A stretch of DNA of 29,314 bases, from assembly GCA_964625245.1 (NCBI GenBank), contig CAZVAN010000008.1:1-29314 (forward strand), given 5' to 3'. This stretch comes from CAZVAN01 sp964625245. GTDB lineage: Bacteria; Patescibacteriota; Saccharimonadia; Saccharimonadales; UBA10212. Under the pieces are notes generated by a model. It was not told the origin of the DNA and ran no database searches. It saw only the letters and a list, made by a program, of their open reading frames with translations. A program made the translations under genes and the position numbers. Of the stretch, positions 8,323 through 16,280 are shown piece by piece (the first letter of the stretch is position 1; each line of letters opens with the position of its first letter).

Positions 8323-8877
8323 ATGATTTCAGCTCTATTATTCGATTTAGACGGGACACTATTCGACTCAACCGAAGCTAATGTAAGGTCTTACTCTCAA
8401 GCTTTTAAGAAGGTAGGTGTCCACTTCTCAGCTGACAAATACCGCCAAGGTTTTGGCTTACGTTTTGCGGAAATGATAAAACAGATTGCTCCTGAAATTG
8501 ATTCGCAGCTAGTAGAAAAGATTAGAAGCGCAAAGTCAGAACTGTATAAACAGAATCTTGGAATCGTAAAACCGAATGTCGGTTTATTGTCTTTTCTAAG
8601 AGACGCCAAGTCTTATTATAAAACCGCCTTAGTCACAACAGCCAGCACAAAAAATGTTAACAGTCTCTTAGATTACTTCCTGCCTGGAGAAAGTTTGTTT
8701 GATGTTATTATCTGCGGCGAAGATGTTGTTAAGGGTAAGCCTGATCCCGAATGCTATAAGACTGCAGCTAGTAAACTAGGTGTCGACTCAAGTCAGTGTT
8801 TAGTTTTTGAGGATACTGAGGTCGGCATTGATGCAGCAACAGGGGCCGGCATGGTTTATATAAGGGTCCTGATGTGA
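8323..8877 (+). CDS. HAD-superfamily hydrolase (beta-phosphoglucomutase/phosphatase-like)
   Basis: A 184-residue subfamily I HAD enzyme. Motif I is FDLDGTLFDS (nucleophile Asp8, acid/base Asp10), motif II is VTTAS, motif III Lys139 lies in KGKPDPE, and motif IV Glu163-Asp164 is in FEDTEVGID. A helical cap lies between motifs I and II. It is somewhat shorter than the usual 210-230 residues and stops right after motif IV, so the last strand is trimmed. Such enzymes dephosphorylate or isomerise small phosphorylated metabolites. It is sandwiched between the membrane protein (four-base gap) and the flippase-kinase fusion (overlap), so its substrate is probably an intermediate of this cassette. Confidence 0.83.
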   Translation: MISALLFDLDGTLFDSTEANVRSYSQAFKKVGVHFSADKYRQGFGLRFAEMIKQIAPEIDSQLVEKIRSAKSELYKQNLGIVKPNVGLLSFLRDAKSYYKTALVTTASTKNVNSLLDYFLPGESLFDVIICGEDVVKGKPDPECYKTAASKLGVDSSQCLVFEDTEVGIDAATGAGMVYIRVLM

Positions 8878-10964
8878 AGCAAAAGATTTTTTTTATTTTA
8901 CTTTTTCTGGTAGGCATTTTAGTAGGCTCATTTTATTTACAAGATTTTCTACACTATCAACACCCTTCGTTCGGTAATAGCTTGACCGCAAAATTATGGT
9001 TATCGCTGACGTTGGCTATAGTAGTTCAATTTATTGCACACTTGCTACGTGCCTACAAATCTCGGCTGCTAATAAATAACATCCGCCAAGCCGGTACGGG
9101 CACCTTATTCAAGGGTCTGTCCGTCGGATTTTTGTTTAATACATTATTGCCATTGAGAATAGGTGAATTAATCAGAGCGGTATATATTGGTGACGCACTT
9201 TATATAAGTAGGACTGCGGTATTTATATCCATAATTATCGAGCGTGTGGTTGATGGCTTTATTTTAGGGACATGTTTTATAAGTGCTGGGTTGCTTTTTA
9301 GGGATACCTCTCCTGGGTTTACCACTCTCACCCATATTGGTGTGGGTGTATTGGCGGTGTCAACTTTATTGACATTCTCTATCTATGCTCTACGCTCAGA
9401 AAATAAAATTATATTAAAGATCGTTCACGCTCTTAGTAATGTGTTCAATCAGAATATAAGTAATCGCATAAAATTCACGGCCTGGTCAGGTATCTATGGA
9501 ACACGGCTAATGCTGTCTGATAAAAAGACTTTAGGAAAGTATTTTCTCCTTTCGCTAGTTATGTGGATGACATATTTCGCATCTACCATAATCGTTGCTA
9601 CAGCCTTTTTTCACGGCTTAAATGCTACTAAGGCTTGGTATACCATTCAATCAACCTATGCCGGCGTTAGTGCTCCGGCAGGTCCGGGTTATATTGGGAC
9701 CTTTCATCTGATAGTTACTAGACTTTTGGATGATATACACCTAGTCTCACCGGGTGTATTCGCCTCACTAATTTGGCTGGTGATGGTATTGCCTATCTCA
9801 TTAATAGGGTTGGCTGTACTTATTAAGCAGCGTGTTGGTAGTCAACAGGAATTACCCAGCGAACAGATGCTTATTAATAAACTCCATCGTGAGAAGAATA
9901 TTAGTCAAGAACTCTCACATTTCCTGGATGCGTACTTTCAGGGTGAAGAGATAAACCAAATCTTAACCCACGCTGAATTAGAAAATAAATTCAAACTTAT
10001 TAAATCGTTCCGTGGCGGCTCAAAGGCTCACACTATGCTAGTCTGGCAAAACCAGGAAATGCGGGTTAAGAAAATATCCTTGCTCCAGTACTCAGACAAG
10101 CTTGAGAGTCAAGCCCAATGGCTAATTTCACGCCAGGACTTACCCAACTTGCCCAAAGTGGTTCATCAGGAGAAAAATGACCATTATTACTATTATGATC
10201 TAGCCTACCACGAAGAGTTTTCTCCGTTTTTTGATTACATACATTCACACTCTGCGCATGACGGTTTTAGAGTCCTTAATAAGGTTATCTCCTTCACTGA
10301 AAAATCCATATATAAGGAAAAGCCAGCTAGCAATGGTTTAAGGAACCTAGAAAAATATATTGATGAAAAGGTTATTAGCAAGGTCAACGACTCGGGCTCA
10401 TTAAGCAATCAGGTTAATGATTTGCTCGAGTACAAGAACATTATTGTTAATGGGCAAAAATATTTGAATGTACTTCAAGCGGTAGAGAAGATAAAAAATA
10501 ATAAAGTGATGATGGAGGAGCTATCAAGCTATAGCGAGACGCCGATTCACGGAGATCTAACCGTTGATAATCTTATAGTCTCGGAGGCTGGTGACTTCTT
10601 ACTGCTAGACCCGAATAATGAAAACCAGGTATCCTCAAAGGTTGTAGACTTCGGGAAGCTTTATCAATCGCTTCATTCTGGCTATGAATTCCTTATCCAG
10701 CTGCAAACATGTGAAATCAAAGATAACCGTATCAACTTCGAAGATTCCAAATCCCATAAATATGCTGAGATATTCCGCTTGTTGGATGCCTCGTTAAAAA
10801 AACAGCTAGCTCCCGAGGACTATCGTTCACTCTTATTCCACGAAGCTGTTCATTACTGCCGGATGCTTACGTATAGAGTAGATATCAACGAGGAAACCGT
10901 TCCTATCTTTTATGCTATCACCGTAAAGTTGTTTAATGAGTTCTTGGCCCAATATGAAAAATAG
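8874..10964 (+). CDS. Fusion of LPG_synthase_TM/AglD-like membrane domain and APH-fold kinase
   Basis: A 696-residue two-part protein starting at GTG 8874, inside the stop region of the HAD gene. Residues 1 to about 320 contain around eight membrane helices and the hallmarks of the LPG_synthase_TM (UPF0104/AglD) family: PLRIGELIRA, IERVVDG and SAPAGPGYIGTFH. Residues from about 340 form a kinase-like domain of the aminoglycoside/choline phosphotransferase fold: a Gly-rich RGGSKAH loop near 381, a Lys near 400, the catalytic loop HGDLTVDN (His559, Asp561, Asn566) and the metal-binding Asp579 in LLLDPN. All catalytic positions look intact. The natural reading is an enzyme that phosphorylates a small alcohol or sugar headgroup at the membrane, with the first half moving or binding a lipid. 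The substrate is unknown. Confidence 0.75.
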   Translation: MKQKIFFILLFLVGILVGSFYLQDFLHYQHPSFGNSLTAKLWLSLTLAIVVQFIAHLLRAYKSRLLINNIRQAGTGTLFKGLSVGFLFNTLLPLRIGELIRAVYIGDALYISRTAVFISIIIERVVDGFILGTCFISAGLLFRDTSPGFTTLTHIGVGVLAVSTLLTFSIYALRSENKIILKIVHALSNVFNQNISNRIKFTAWSGIYGTRLMLSDKKTLGKYFLLSLVMWMTYFASTIIVATAFFHGLNATKAWYTIQSTYAGVSAPAGPGYIGTFHLIVTRLLDDIHLVSPGVFASLIWLVMVLPISLIGLAVLIKQRVGSQQELPSEQMLINKLHREKNISQELSHFLDAYFQGEEINQILTHAELENKFKLIKSFRGGSKAHTMLVWQNQEMRVKKISLLQYSDKLESQAQWLISRQDLPNLPKVVHQEKNDHYYYYDLAYHEEFSPFFDYIHSHSAHDGFRVLNKVISFTEKSIYKEKPASNGLRNLEKYIDEKVISKVNDSGSLSNQVNDLLEYKNIIVNGQKYLNVLQAVEKIKNNKVMMEELSSYSETPIHGDLTVDNLIVSEAGDFLLLDPNNENQVSSKVVDFGKLYQSLHSGYEFLIQLQTCEIKDNRINFEDSKSHKYAEIFRLLDASLKKQLAPEDYRSLLFHEAVHYCRMLTYRVDINEETVPIFYAITVKLFNEFLAQYEK

Positions 10965-11373
10965 GTTATCCCACATTATTAAGACCCAGCACGCGAAGCC
11001 CTTTTTCCGCTATTTTATAATGGCAGGCGTAATTGTTGTTATAGAAGTATCCACTTTCGCGTTTATGAATTCATCCTTTAAGATTAATTACCTCCTAGCC
11101 ACTCCTTTGAGTAATGTGGTCGCTATTGCTCTTAATTGGTACTTCAGTCGAGTCTACGCTTTCCGTGGCCGGAACAAGCATAAAACCCATGTTGAATTCA
11201 CCTTGATTACTGTTGTCAGTGTGATTGGGGTAGGAATACAAACGGCAGTCACGGCTATATCAGTTGAGCTACTGAGCTTAACCCCTTTAGCTGGTAAAGT
11301 CATAGCCATAGTTGTTACCTTTTTCTGGAGTTATTGGGTGCGCAGGCGCTTCATTTTTAAGAGAGAGTTATAA
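10954..11373 (+). CDS. GtrA-family membrane protein
   Basis: A small protein of about 139 residues with four predicted helices and the GtrA pattern: FRYFIMAGVIVVIE at the start, LSNVVAIALNWYFSRVYAFRG in the middle, and a C-terminal FFWSYWVRRRFIF. GtrA proteins are thought to help flip polyprenyl-phosphate-linked sugars made by GtrB-type GT2 enzymes, and are often next to them. Here the clear GtrB-like gene is some 12 kb away (23160-24116), while a soluble GT2 is at 4995. Two starts are possible: ATG 10936 (29-base overlap with the kinase fusion) or ATG 10954 (11-base overlap). I prefer the shorter, which starts MKNRLSHI, but no SD decides it. Confidence 0.85.
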   Translation: MKNRLSHIIKTQHAKPFFRYFIMAGVIVVIEVSTFAFMNSSFKINYLLATPLSNVVAIALNWYFSRVYAFRGRNKHKTHVEFTLITVVSVIGVGIQTAVTAISVELLSLTPLAGKVIAIVVTFFWSYWVRRRFIFKREL

Positions 11374-11434
11374 CCAAGGGATAAGCTCCTCACCGGTGTA
11401 CTGAGGTGTCAGATAGATTGCCAGGTGGTTTTTC

Positions 11435-11464
11435 TTACAGTACACTTGTATTGCGCGTTATAAA
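11435..11464 (+). promoter_or_regulatory. Promoter candidate for the exported-protein pair
   Basis: TTACAG (11435-11440), 18 bases, TATAAA (11459-11464). The predicted start of transcription, about 11471, is at or two bases from the ATG at 11473, so the message would have almost no leader. No SD is present. The upstream gap of 99 bases contains nothing else I can name. Confidence 0.5.
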
Positions 11465-11472
11465 ATAAATAT

Positions 11473-12012
11473 ATGGCTAGAACAAAAACCAAACAGCAGT
11501 CTTTTTTTAGAGCAAACCGGAAAGCTTTGTTACTACTAGTGTTGGTGGTAATTGTGGGTCTAGCTATTTACGTAAAAAATGGTCATACGTCTACCTCCAG
11601 TTCAGTTGGGAAGGATCAGTCGGGGTCGGGCTACGTTAATCTAAATCCGCCCACGGCTCAAGATAAAGCCGCTAACAATGCCCTTAAAGACCAATTAGGG
11701 CAGGACCAGTCGCCCGCAGCAGCCGTTCAAAACGGTAAAAAAGTTGTTACGCCAGTTATAACCAGTGCATCTGCTGATAATGTTAGTGCTTACGTGCCAG
11801 GTGTATTTGAAGATGGCGGCACCTGTACCATGAAAGCTACCTTAGGCTCTCAAACTATCACCAAAACATCCACAGGCTTTGAGAATGCCTCCTATACAAG
11901 CTGCCCACCAATCGATCCACAACTCAGCTCCGGCAACTGGGTAGTCACTGTAAGCTACAGCTCAAACACCGCTCAAGGCGAATCGCAGACCTCTCCAGTA
12001 AAGGTTAACTGA
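11473..12012 (+). CDS. Membrane-anchored exported protein of unknown function
   Basis: I do not recognise this 179-residue protein. A basic N-terminus (MARTKTKQQ) precedes one hydrophobic helix (about residues 19-33). A low-complexity Ser/Thr/Gly linker follows, then a Gln/Ala/Asp-rich stretch to about residue 95. The last 85 residues look like a small beta-sandwich (VTPVITSASADNVSAYVPG start, alternating strands) with two cysteines, in GGTCTMK and YTSCPP, that could form a disulfide. This suggests a type II-anchored surface or periplasm-like protein. It ends one base before the next exported protein starts, so the two are probably made together and may interact. Confidence 0.65.
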   Translation: MARTKTKQQSFFRANRKALLLLVLVVIVGLAIYVKNGHTSTSSSVGKDQSGSGYVNLNPPTAQDKAANNALKDQLGQDQSPAAAVQNGKKVVTPVITSASADNVSAYVPGVFEDGGTCTMKATLGSQTITKTSTGFENASYTSCPPIDPQLSSGNWVVTVSYSSNTAQGESQTSPVKVN

Positions 12013-12013
12013 A

Positions 12014-14080
12014 ATGGTAAAGATGGGTTTTAAGTCTAACTTAAGCATCTTGAGCGCACTTATATTTGCGTTCTTGGTGCTATTTTCGGCTGCTGCGGCC
12101 CATCGCGCTCTAGCTGTAGCACCAAGTGATTGGCATGCCGGGCGGATCATTGATGATTCCATTTTTTATAATTCCAACACCCTGAGCAGCGGTGATATCC
12201 AGAATTTTCTCAATTCCAAAGTACCAGTGTGTGATACCAATGGTACCCAAATTAAAAGCGGCAGCCAAACTAGGGCCCAATATTCACAAGCTAACGGAGT
12301 CAACCCGCCTTTTACATGCTTGAAGGATGCTCACGCTAACATTCCTTCTCTGGCCGCCGATAGTTACTGTAGTGCGGTAAGTCCGGTATCAAATGCCTCT
12401 AGTGCTCAGATTATATCAACTGTATCTCAAGCTTGCGGTTTAAATCCGGAGGTCATACTGGTTCTCTTACAAAAAGAAGAAGGGCTGATAACTGATGACT
12501 GGCCGTGGCCCGTCCAATACCAACAAGCAACGGGGTTTGCATGCCCTGATAGCAGCTCCTGCGACCCAAAGTATGCAGATTTTTTCTCCCAAGTCTATTT
12601 TGGGGCCCGCCAATACCAGATATACGCTAAGCAGCCAACCTGGTTCAACTTCATTGCTGGTAAAACCTCAAATGTCCAATACAACCCGAATACCAGTTGC
12701 GGATCTAGTCCTGTAACAATACAGGACCGCGCCACGGCCGGCCTCTATAATTACACCCCCTACCAACCGAACCAGGCGGCTCTTAACAATATGTATATAG
12801 GTAAGACAACCGGTGATAGCTGTAGCACCTATGGTAACCGCAACTTTTGGAAAATGTTTAATGAGTGGTTCGGCCCAACGATAGTAGGTAGTGCAGCATC
12901 TCCCTTATATAAAGCGACCGGCAGTCCTGAAATTTATGTCGTTAGCGAGGGGTCAAAGTATTTGGTGCCTAGCCCGGACATTTTGATAGATTATGGCCTC
13001 ACCCGTTATGATGCCGCCACTGTCGATCAGAGTTTCCTCGACGGTTTCCCGGCAGGCTCTACCCTAACTAATCTCGCTAAAAAACAGTTTGACTCTAGTG
13101 GTACCATCTTCATGTTTGATGACGGGAGACGTTTCAGGATTCAAAGTGGCCAACAATGTACCGATTGGGGATTGGATTGCTTTAACACCAATGTAACAAA
13201 GACACTGCCAAATAGTTTCATAGATCTCTATACCAACGAGGTTGGAACTATTCCTCCAATGATGGCATATAACGGAGTTGTTTATAGATTAGAGGGTGGA
13301 AAGAAAAGACCAATTATAAGTCCAATATTTGTTGATGTCCTGGGAGGCTGGGGCCAGGTACAACCAATGAAGGATAGCAATGCCTCCCAACCGCTAGGCA
13401 AAGCTTTAATTGCTGATAAAACCATTGTTAAGTATGGTTCAAATCCAAATCTGTATATGCATGAGGCTGGCACGCTCTACCCAATTGATAGCATAGATGC
13501 TATTTCAGCTTGGGGCCTTACAAACTTCGTGAACCCACCTTCCATCTTTGACACAGACCCATTGCCGCGCGGTAGTAGTCTTTCAATTTTTGCCTCTGAC
13601 TCTGGTGGTAATAAATATCTCGTTAGTGCTGGAGTTAAGTATTCTTTGCAAGGTCAAGAATCATACTGGTCGGGCTTTACATTCCAAAGCTTCACTACCC
13701 CAACCGGGCAGCTGAGTAGTTTGAGCACCGTAAATCCTTATTCCGCCTTCCGATCAACTGTTGGCGAAATCTTCATAGTCTACAATAGTAAACGATATAT
13801 TTTCCCAACTATGGATGATTTCCTGGGCTTGGGGTACGACACCGCTAGAATCTCCCCGGCATCTAACCTGCTATCGATTCAAGCCACCTACGGCGGCTTG
13901 AATTTATCCAATGGCCGAATGTTCAAAATTTCCGGGAGTGACCAGATTTATCGTATAAACGGCGGCAATAGCCAATACGTTAACTCCACCAACTATCCCG
14001 GTCTGCCATATGCAAAAATAATAACGATAGACTCCATAACAGCAGCCCGTTATCCAGTAAGCGGAACTTACACGCCTTGA
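12014..14080 (+). CDS. Secreted repeat protein with actinobacterial-type N-terminal domain
   Basis: 688 residues. A signal peptide (hydrophobic core about 10-28, ending HRALA) precedes a domain at about 37-290. Its motifs, RIIDDSIFYN, DIQNFLNSKV, QACGLNPEVILVLLQKEEGL, TGFACPDSSSCD, FGARQYQIY, YTPYQPNQAAL and YGNRNFWKMFNEWFG, match a secreted family I know from Actinobacteria, often annotated hemagglutinin. The helix ending QKEEG with a central Glu recalls lysozyme-like folds, so peptidoglycan cleavage or binding is possible. From about 298 to the end come about seven degenerate 50-60-residue units with a strand-turn-strand pattern (IYVVSEGSKYLVPS, VVYRLEGGKKRPI, IFIVYNSKRYIFPT), compatible with a beta-propeller. 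ATG 12023 is an alternative start. Confidence 0.75.
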   Translation: MVKMGFKSNLSILSALIFAFLVLFSAAAAHRALAVAPSDWHAGRIIDDSIFYNSNTLSSGDIQNFLNSKVPVCDTNGTQIKSGSQTRAQYSQANGVNPPFTCLKDAHANIPSLAADSYCSAVSPVSNASSAQIISTVSQACGLNPEVILVLLQKEEGLITDDWPWPVQYQQATGFACPDSSSCDPKYADFFSQVYFGARQYQIYAKQPTWFNFIAGKTSNVQYNPNTSCGSSPVTIQDRATAGLYNYTPYQPNQAALNNMYIGKTTGDSCSTYGNRNFWKMFNEWFGPTIVGSAASPLYKATGSPEIYVVSEGSKYLVPSPDILIDYGLTRYDAATVDQSFLDGFPAGSTLTNLAKKQFDSSGTIFMFDDGRRFRIQSGQQCTDWGLDCFNTNVTKTLPNSFIDLYTNEVGTIPPMMAYNGVVYRLEGGKKRPIISPIFVDVLGGWGQVQPMKDSNASQPLGKALIADKTIVKYGSNPNLYMHEAGTLYPIDSIDAISAWGLTNFVNPPSIFDTDPLPRGSSLSIFASDSGGNKYLVSAGVKYSLQGQESYWSGFTFQSFTTPTGQLSSLSTVNPYSAFRSTVGEIFIVYNSKRYIFPTMDDFLGLGYDTARISPASNLLSIQATYGGLNLSNGRMFKISGSDQIYRINGGNSQYVNSTNYPGLPYAKIITIDSITAARYPVSGTYTP

Positions 14081-14105
14081 GTTACAAGCTTCTTATCTGT
14101 ATAGT
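14077..14105 (+). promoter_or_regulatory. Promoter candidate for the methyltransferase gene
   Basis: TTGAGT (14077-14082), 17 bases, TATAGT (14100-14105). The -35 overlaps the stop codon of the repeat-protein gene. Transcription would begin near 14112, giving a leader of about 29 bases that includes a GAGG ribosome binding site (14131-14134). Unlike several other genes here, this one would have a normal leader. Confidence 0.5.
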
Positions 14106-14140
14106 CTTATTGCAATAGCACAGATTAAAAGAGGTTTGTC

Positions 14141-14977
14141 TTGGCCAAAGAAAAAATACTGAAATACGAGGGTTATGATATCTCCGAAAGTCTAGCTCTT
14201 TCAACCGGGGGAGGTATTGAGGATTGGGAAAATATTTCTAAATCCCATGTCGAGATGTACAGAAAGTATACGCCGTTAGACCCAGACGATTTTGTTTTGG
14301 AAGTTGGCTGTGGGATGGGGCGTGATGCCATTGAGCTTAGCAAAATTCTGTCCAAAGAAGGCAAATATGTTGGGTTCGATATTATGAAGTCAAGTATTGA
14401 ATGGGCCAATGAGAACATCGCTAAGAAACATAAAAATTTTAAATTTTATTATTACGATATAGAAAGCCCGATTCATAACAGTAGTGGCTCTATTAAAACA
14501 ACCGACATAAGACTGCCGGCCAAAGCTTCATCGGTTGATAGGATTTTCTTGCATTCTGTTTTTACGCACATGTTCGAACGCGATATCTTGCACTACCTAA
14601 AAGAATTTAATAGAGTTCTCAAGTCAGATGGTCTGGTGCTAGCTTCGTTTTTTATTATTGATGAACCTGCATTAAGATCCCTTCGGTCCGGGCGCGCCAT
14701 AAAAAACCGTCACCCTCTTTCGTTTGAACATAAACTTAACGCAGGCTGCTATGTAAATGATCCGGACTACCCTGAGGGAGCAGTTGGTTTTACCCCCAAA
14801 AAACTCAAGCAAATGCTTCGGAAGTCTGGACTCGGTATAGCCGGAGGGCATGTCCACCGCGGTGCATGGTCCGGTCTTAAAGGCTCTACTGGGCAAGACG
14901 TATTAATTTTGGGGAAGCAGTCAAGACTTGACGGTTTCCTACAGTACGCCCAACCAATGAAGTTTACTAACCGTTGA
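14141..14977 (+). CDS. Class I SAM-dependent methyltransferase
   Basis: A 278-residue methyltransferase. Motif I is VLEVGCGMGRDAIEL (about residues 50-64), motif II is VGFDIMKSSIEWA, and the later VFTHMFERDILHYLKEFNRVLK block is the usual beta4-beta5 region of type 11/25 methyltransferases. There is no membrane segment. The TTG start is supported by GAGG six bases upstream and by loss of any better ATG nearby. It stops four bases before the end of the convergent rhamnosyltransferase operon. Small carbohydrate, lipid or peptide substrates are all possible; the glycan neighbours favour a sugar, perhaps chain-terminal methylation. Confidence 0.78.
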   Translation: MAKEKILKYEGYDISESLALSTGGGIEDWENISKSHVEMYRKYTPLDPDDFVLEVGCGMGRDAIELSKILSKEGKYVGFDIMKSSIEWANENIAKKHKNFKFYYYDIESPIHNSSGSIKTTDIRLPAKASSVDRIFLHSVFTHMFERDILHYLKEFNRVLKSDGLVLASFFIIDEPALRSLRSGRAIKNRHPLSFEHKLNAGCYVNDPDYPEGAVGFTPKKLKQMLRKSGLGIAGGHVHRGAWSGLKGSTGQDVLILGKQSRLDGFLQYAQPMKFTNR

Positions 14978-14981
14978 AGAA

Positions 14982-16280
14982 TTAATTATGGATAATGTCG
15001 TTCCAGACAATATCCAGCTGCCACTCCCATTCGTTTTCAACGCTTTTTAGACCATTTTTTATTATTTTTTGACGTAAGTCTTCATCGTCAATAAGCCGTC
15101 TAATTTGTTCAGTCATGGCTGCTGGAGACGGTTCAGCTATCAAACAGTTATCGTCATGTCTAAACAACCAAAGGTTATCTTCGTTGTTATTAGTTACAGT
15201 TGCCATGCCCGAAGCCATATATTCAAATGGCTGGTATGAAGGATGCTTGGTTAGCATATAAACTACACCAATATCACAGCTACGGTAAAGAGTAGCTACT
15301 TCGTCTAATGATTTAAGGAGGCCAAGATTTGTAATTAATCCGCCTAGATTGTAATGTGACTCGTCCCAATCAGCACCGGCTGTAATAATTTCAATCTTAT
15401 CACCGTAGGTGATAATCAATTGTTTCATTATTTCTATAGAAAGCGTAAAGGCATTACGCAGATTACTCGGTCGGGTGTAGAAAAAAATTCTGACAGGCTT
15501 GTGACGTTTAAATTTACGTGAGACGTCAGGATGATAGATGCGTCTATCAACAGCCGGAACGTAGCTTATACCCTGAAAGCCGTGGCGTTTGTTTAGCGCC
15601 ATGAGTAGACCTGGAGTATTTACCAGACCCCTAAATGGGAACCTATAGGTCGACTCAGCTAAAGCTGATATAGCGCCAGCCGGATAAAAGAGTGGCTCAT
15701 AATCCATAGCACAGTAGTACTTACGCTTGGTTCTATTGAATCTAAGCAAGTAGTATGCCGAGGTCCAAAACGTACAAAAAGCAATGTCGCTGGCTGGAAG
15801 TTCAGACAACCCTTTATCGCCCAGGCCATCAAACATAATTAGTTTTGCATCTTTAAGTCCCGGGAAGGCACTTGTTATCTTCTCTCGGAACATTTTTTCA
15901 TCTCGAGCTTTCCTGTCGTAAATAATTATGCGATTTTGGACGCCTTTAGCTTGAGCATAATCAATGAAACGAAAAATTGTGTACGCACCTCCAAAAGTCA
16001 TGTGTTCGACATAGGGTACAAACCAGTTAGCGGTCTTGATGGGGCCAAGATGCGGTCTACCAGTAGCTTTTTTGCTAGCTTCAAAGTCTTTGGTCGTTAT
16101 CTGGAAGACTGGATTACTTATATAGTTACGCTCTTCGGTAATTTCAGCTCGGGAGCGGCGCAGCCAGTAGAAACGAAATTTAGATTTAGCCATTCTGATG
16201 AAAACGCCTGGGCCTTTGGTGAAGAGGACTTTTGTGCCGATTTTAGCCAAGTGGAAAAAGGTTCTGACTTTTCTAGTCAT
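14982..16280 (-). CDS. WsaF-like rhamnosyltransferase (GT4-type, GT-B fold)
   Basis: A 432-residue GT-B glycosyltransferase. Its middle and C-terminus carry ISYVPAVDRRIYHP, RIFFYTRPSNLRNAFTL and LTKHPSYQPFEYMASGMATVTNNNEDNLWLF, the pattern of WsaF-type enzymes that build rhamnan S-layer glycans in Geobacillus. Early MTFGGAYTIFRFIDYA is also shared with that group. The probable donor is dTDP-L-rhamnose, made by the rfb genes in this window. I start it at ATG 16280 because AGGAGGAG (16290-16283) sits just upstream, forming one of the strongest SDs seen here; a GTG at 16307 would give nine extra residues and lies before the SD. It overlaps the upstream two-domain GT2 by eight bases and is the last gene of the export operon. 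Confidence 0.82.
   Translation of the reverse strand: MTRKVRTFFHLAKIGTKVLFTKGPGVFIRMAKSKFRFYWLRRSRAEITEERNYISNPVFQITTKDFEASKKATGRPHLGPIKTANWFVPYVEHMTFGGAYTIFRFIDYAQAKGVQNRIIIYDRKARDEKMFREKITSAFPGLKDAKLIMFDGLGDKGLSELPASDIAFCTFWTSAYYLLRFNRTKRKYYCAMDYEPLFYPAGAISALAESTYRFPFRGLVNTPGLLMALNKRHGFQGISYVPAVDRRIYHPDVSRKFKRHKPVRIFFYTRPSNLRNAFTLSIEIMKQLIITYGDKIEIITAGADWDESHYNLGGLITNLGLLKSLDEVATLYRSCDIGVVYMLTKHPSYQPFEYMASGMATVTNNNEDNLWLFRHDDNCLIAEPSPAAMTEQIRRLIDDEDLRQKIIKNGLKSVENEWEWQLDIVWNDIIHN

Noticed and set aside
8874..10964. Calling the fusion an MprF/lysyl-phosphatidylglycerol synthase
   Set aside because: The second half has an APH-type HGDxxxxN catalytic loop rather than the MprF aminoacyl-transferase domain.
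11390..11420. Possible terminator hairpin (CCTCA / TGAGG) after GtrA
   Set aside because: Five-base stem and the nearest T run is about 20 bases away; too weak to call.
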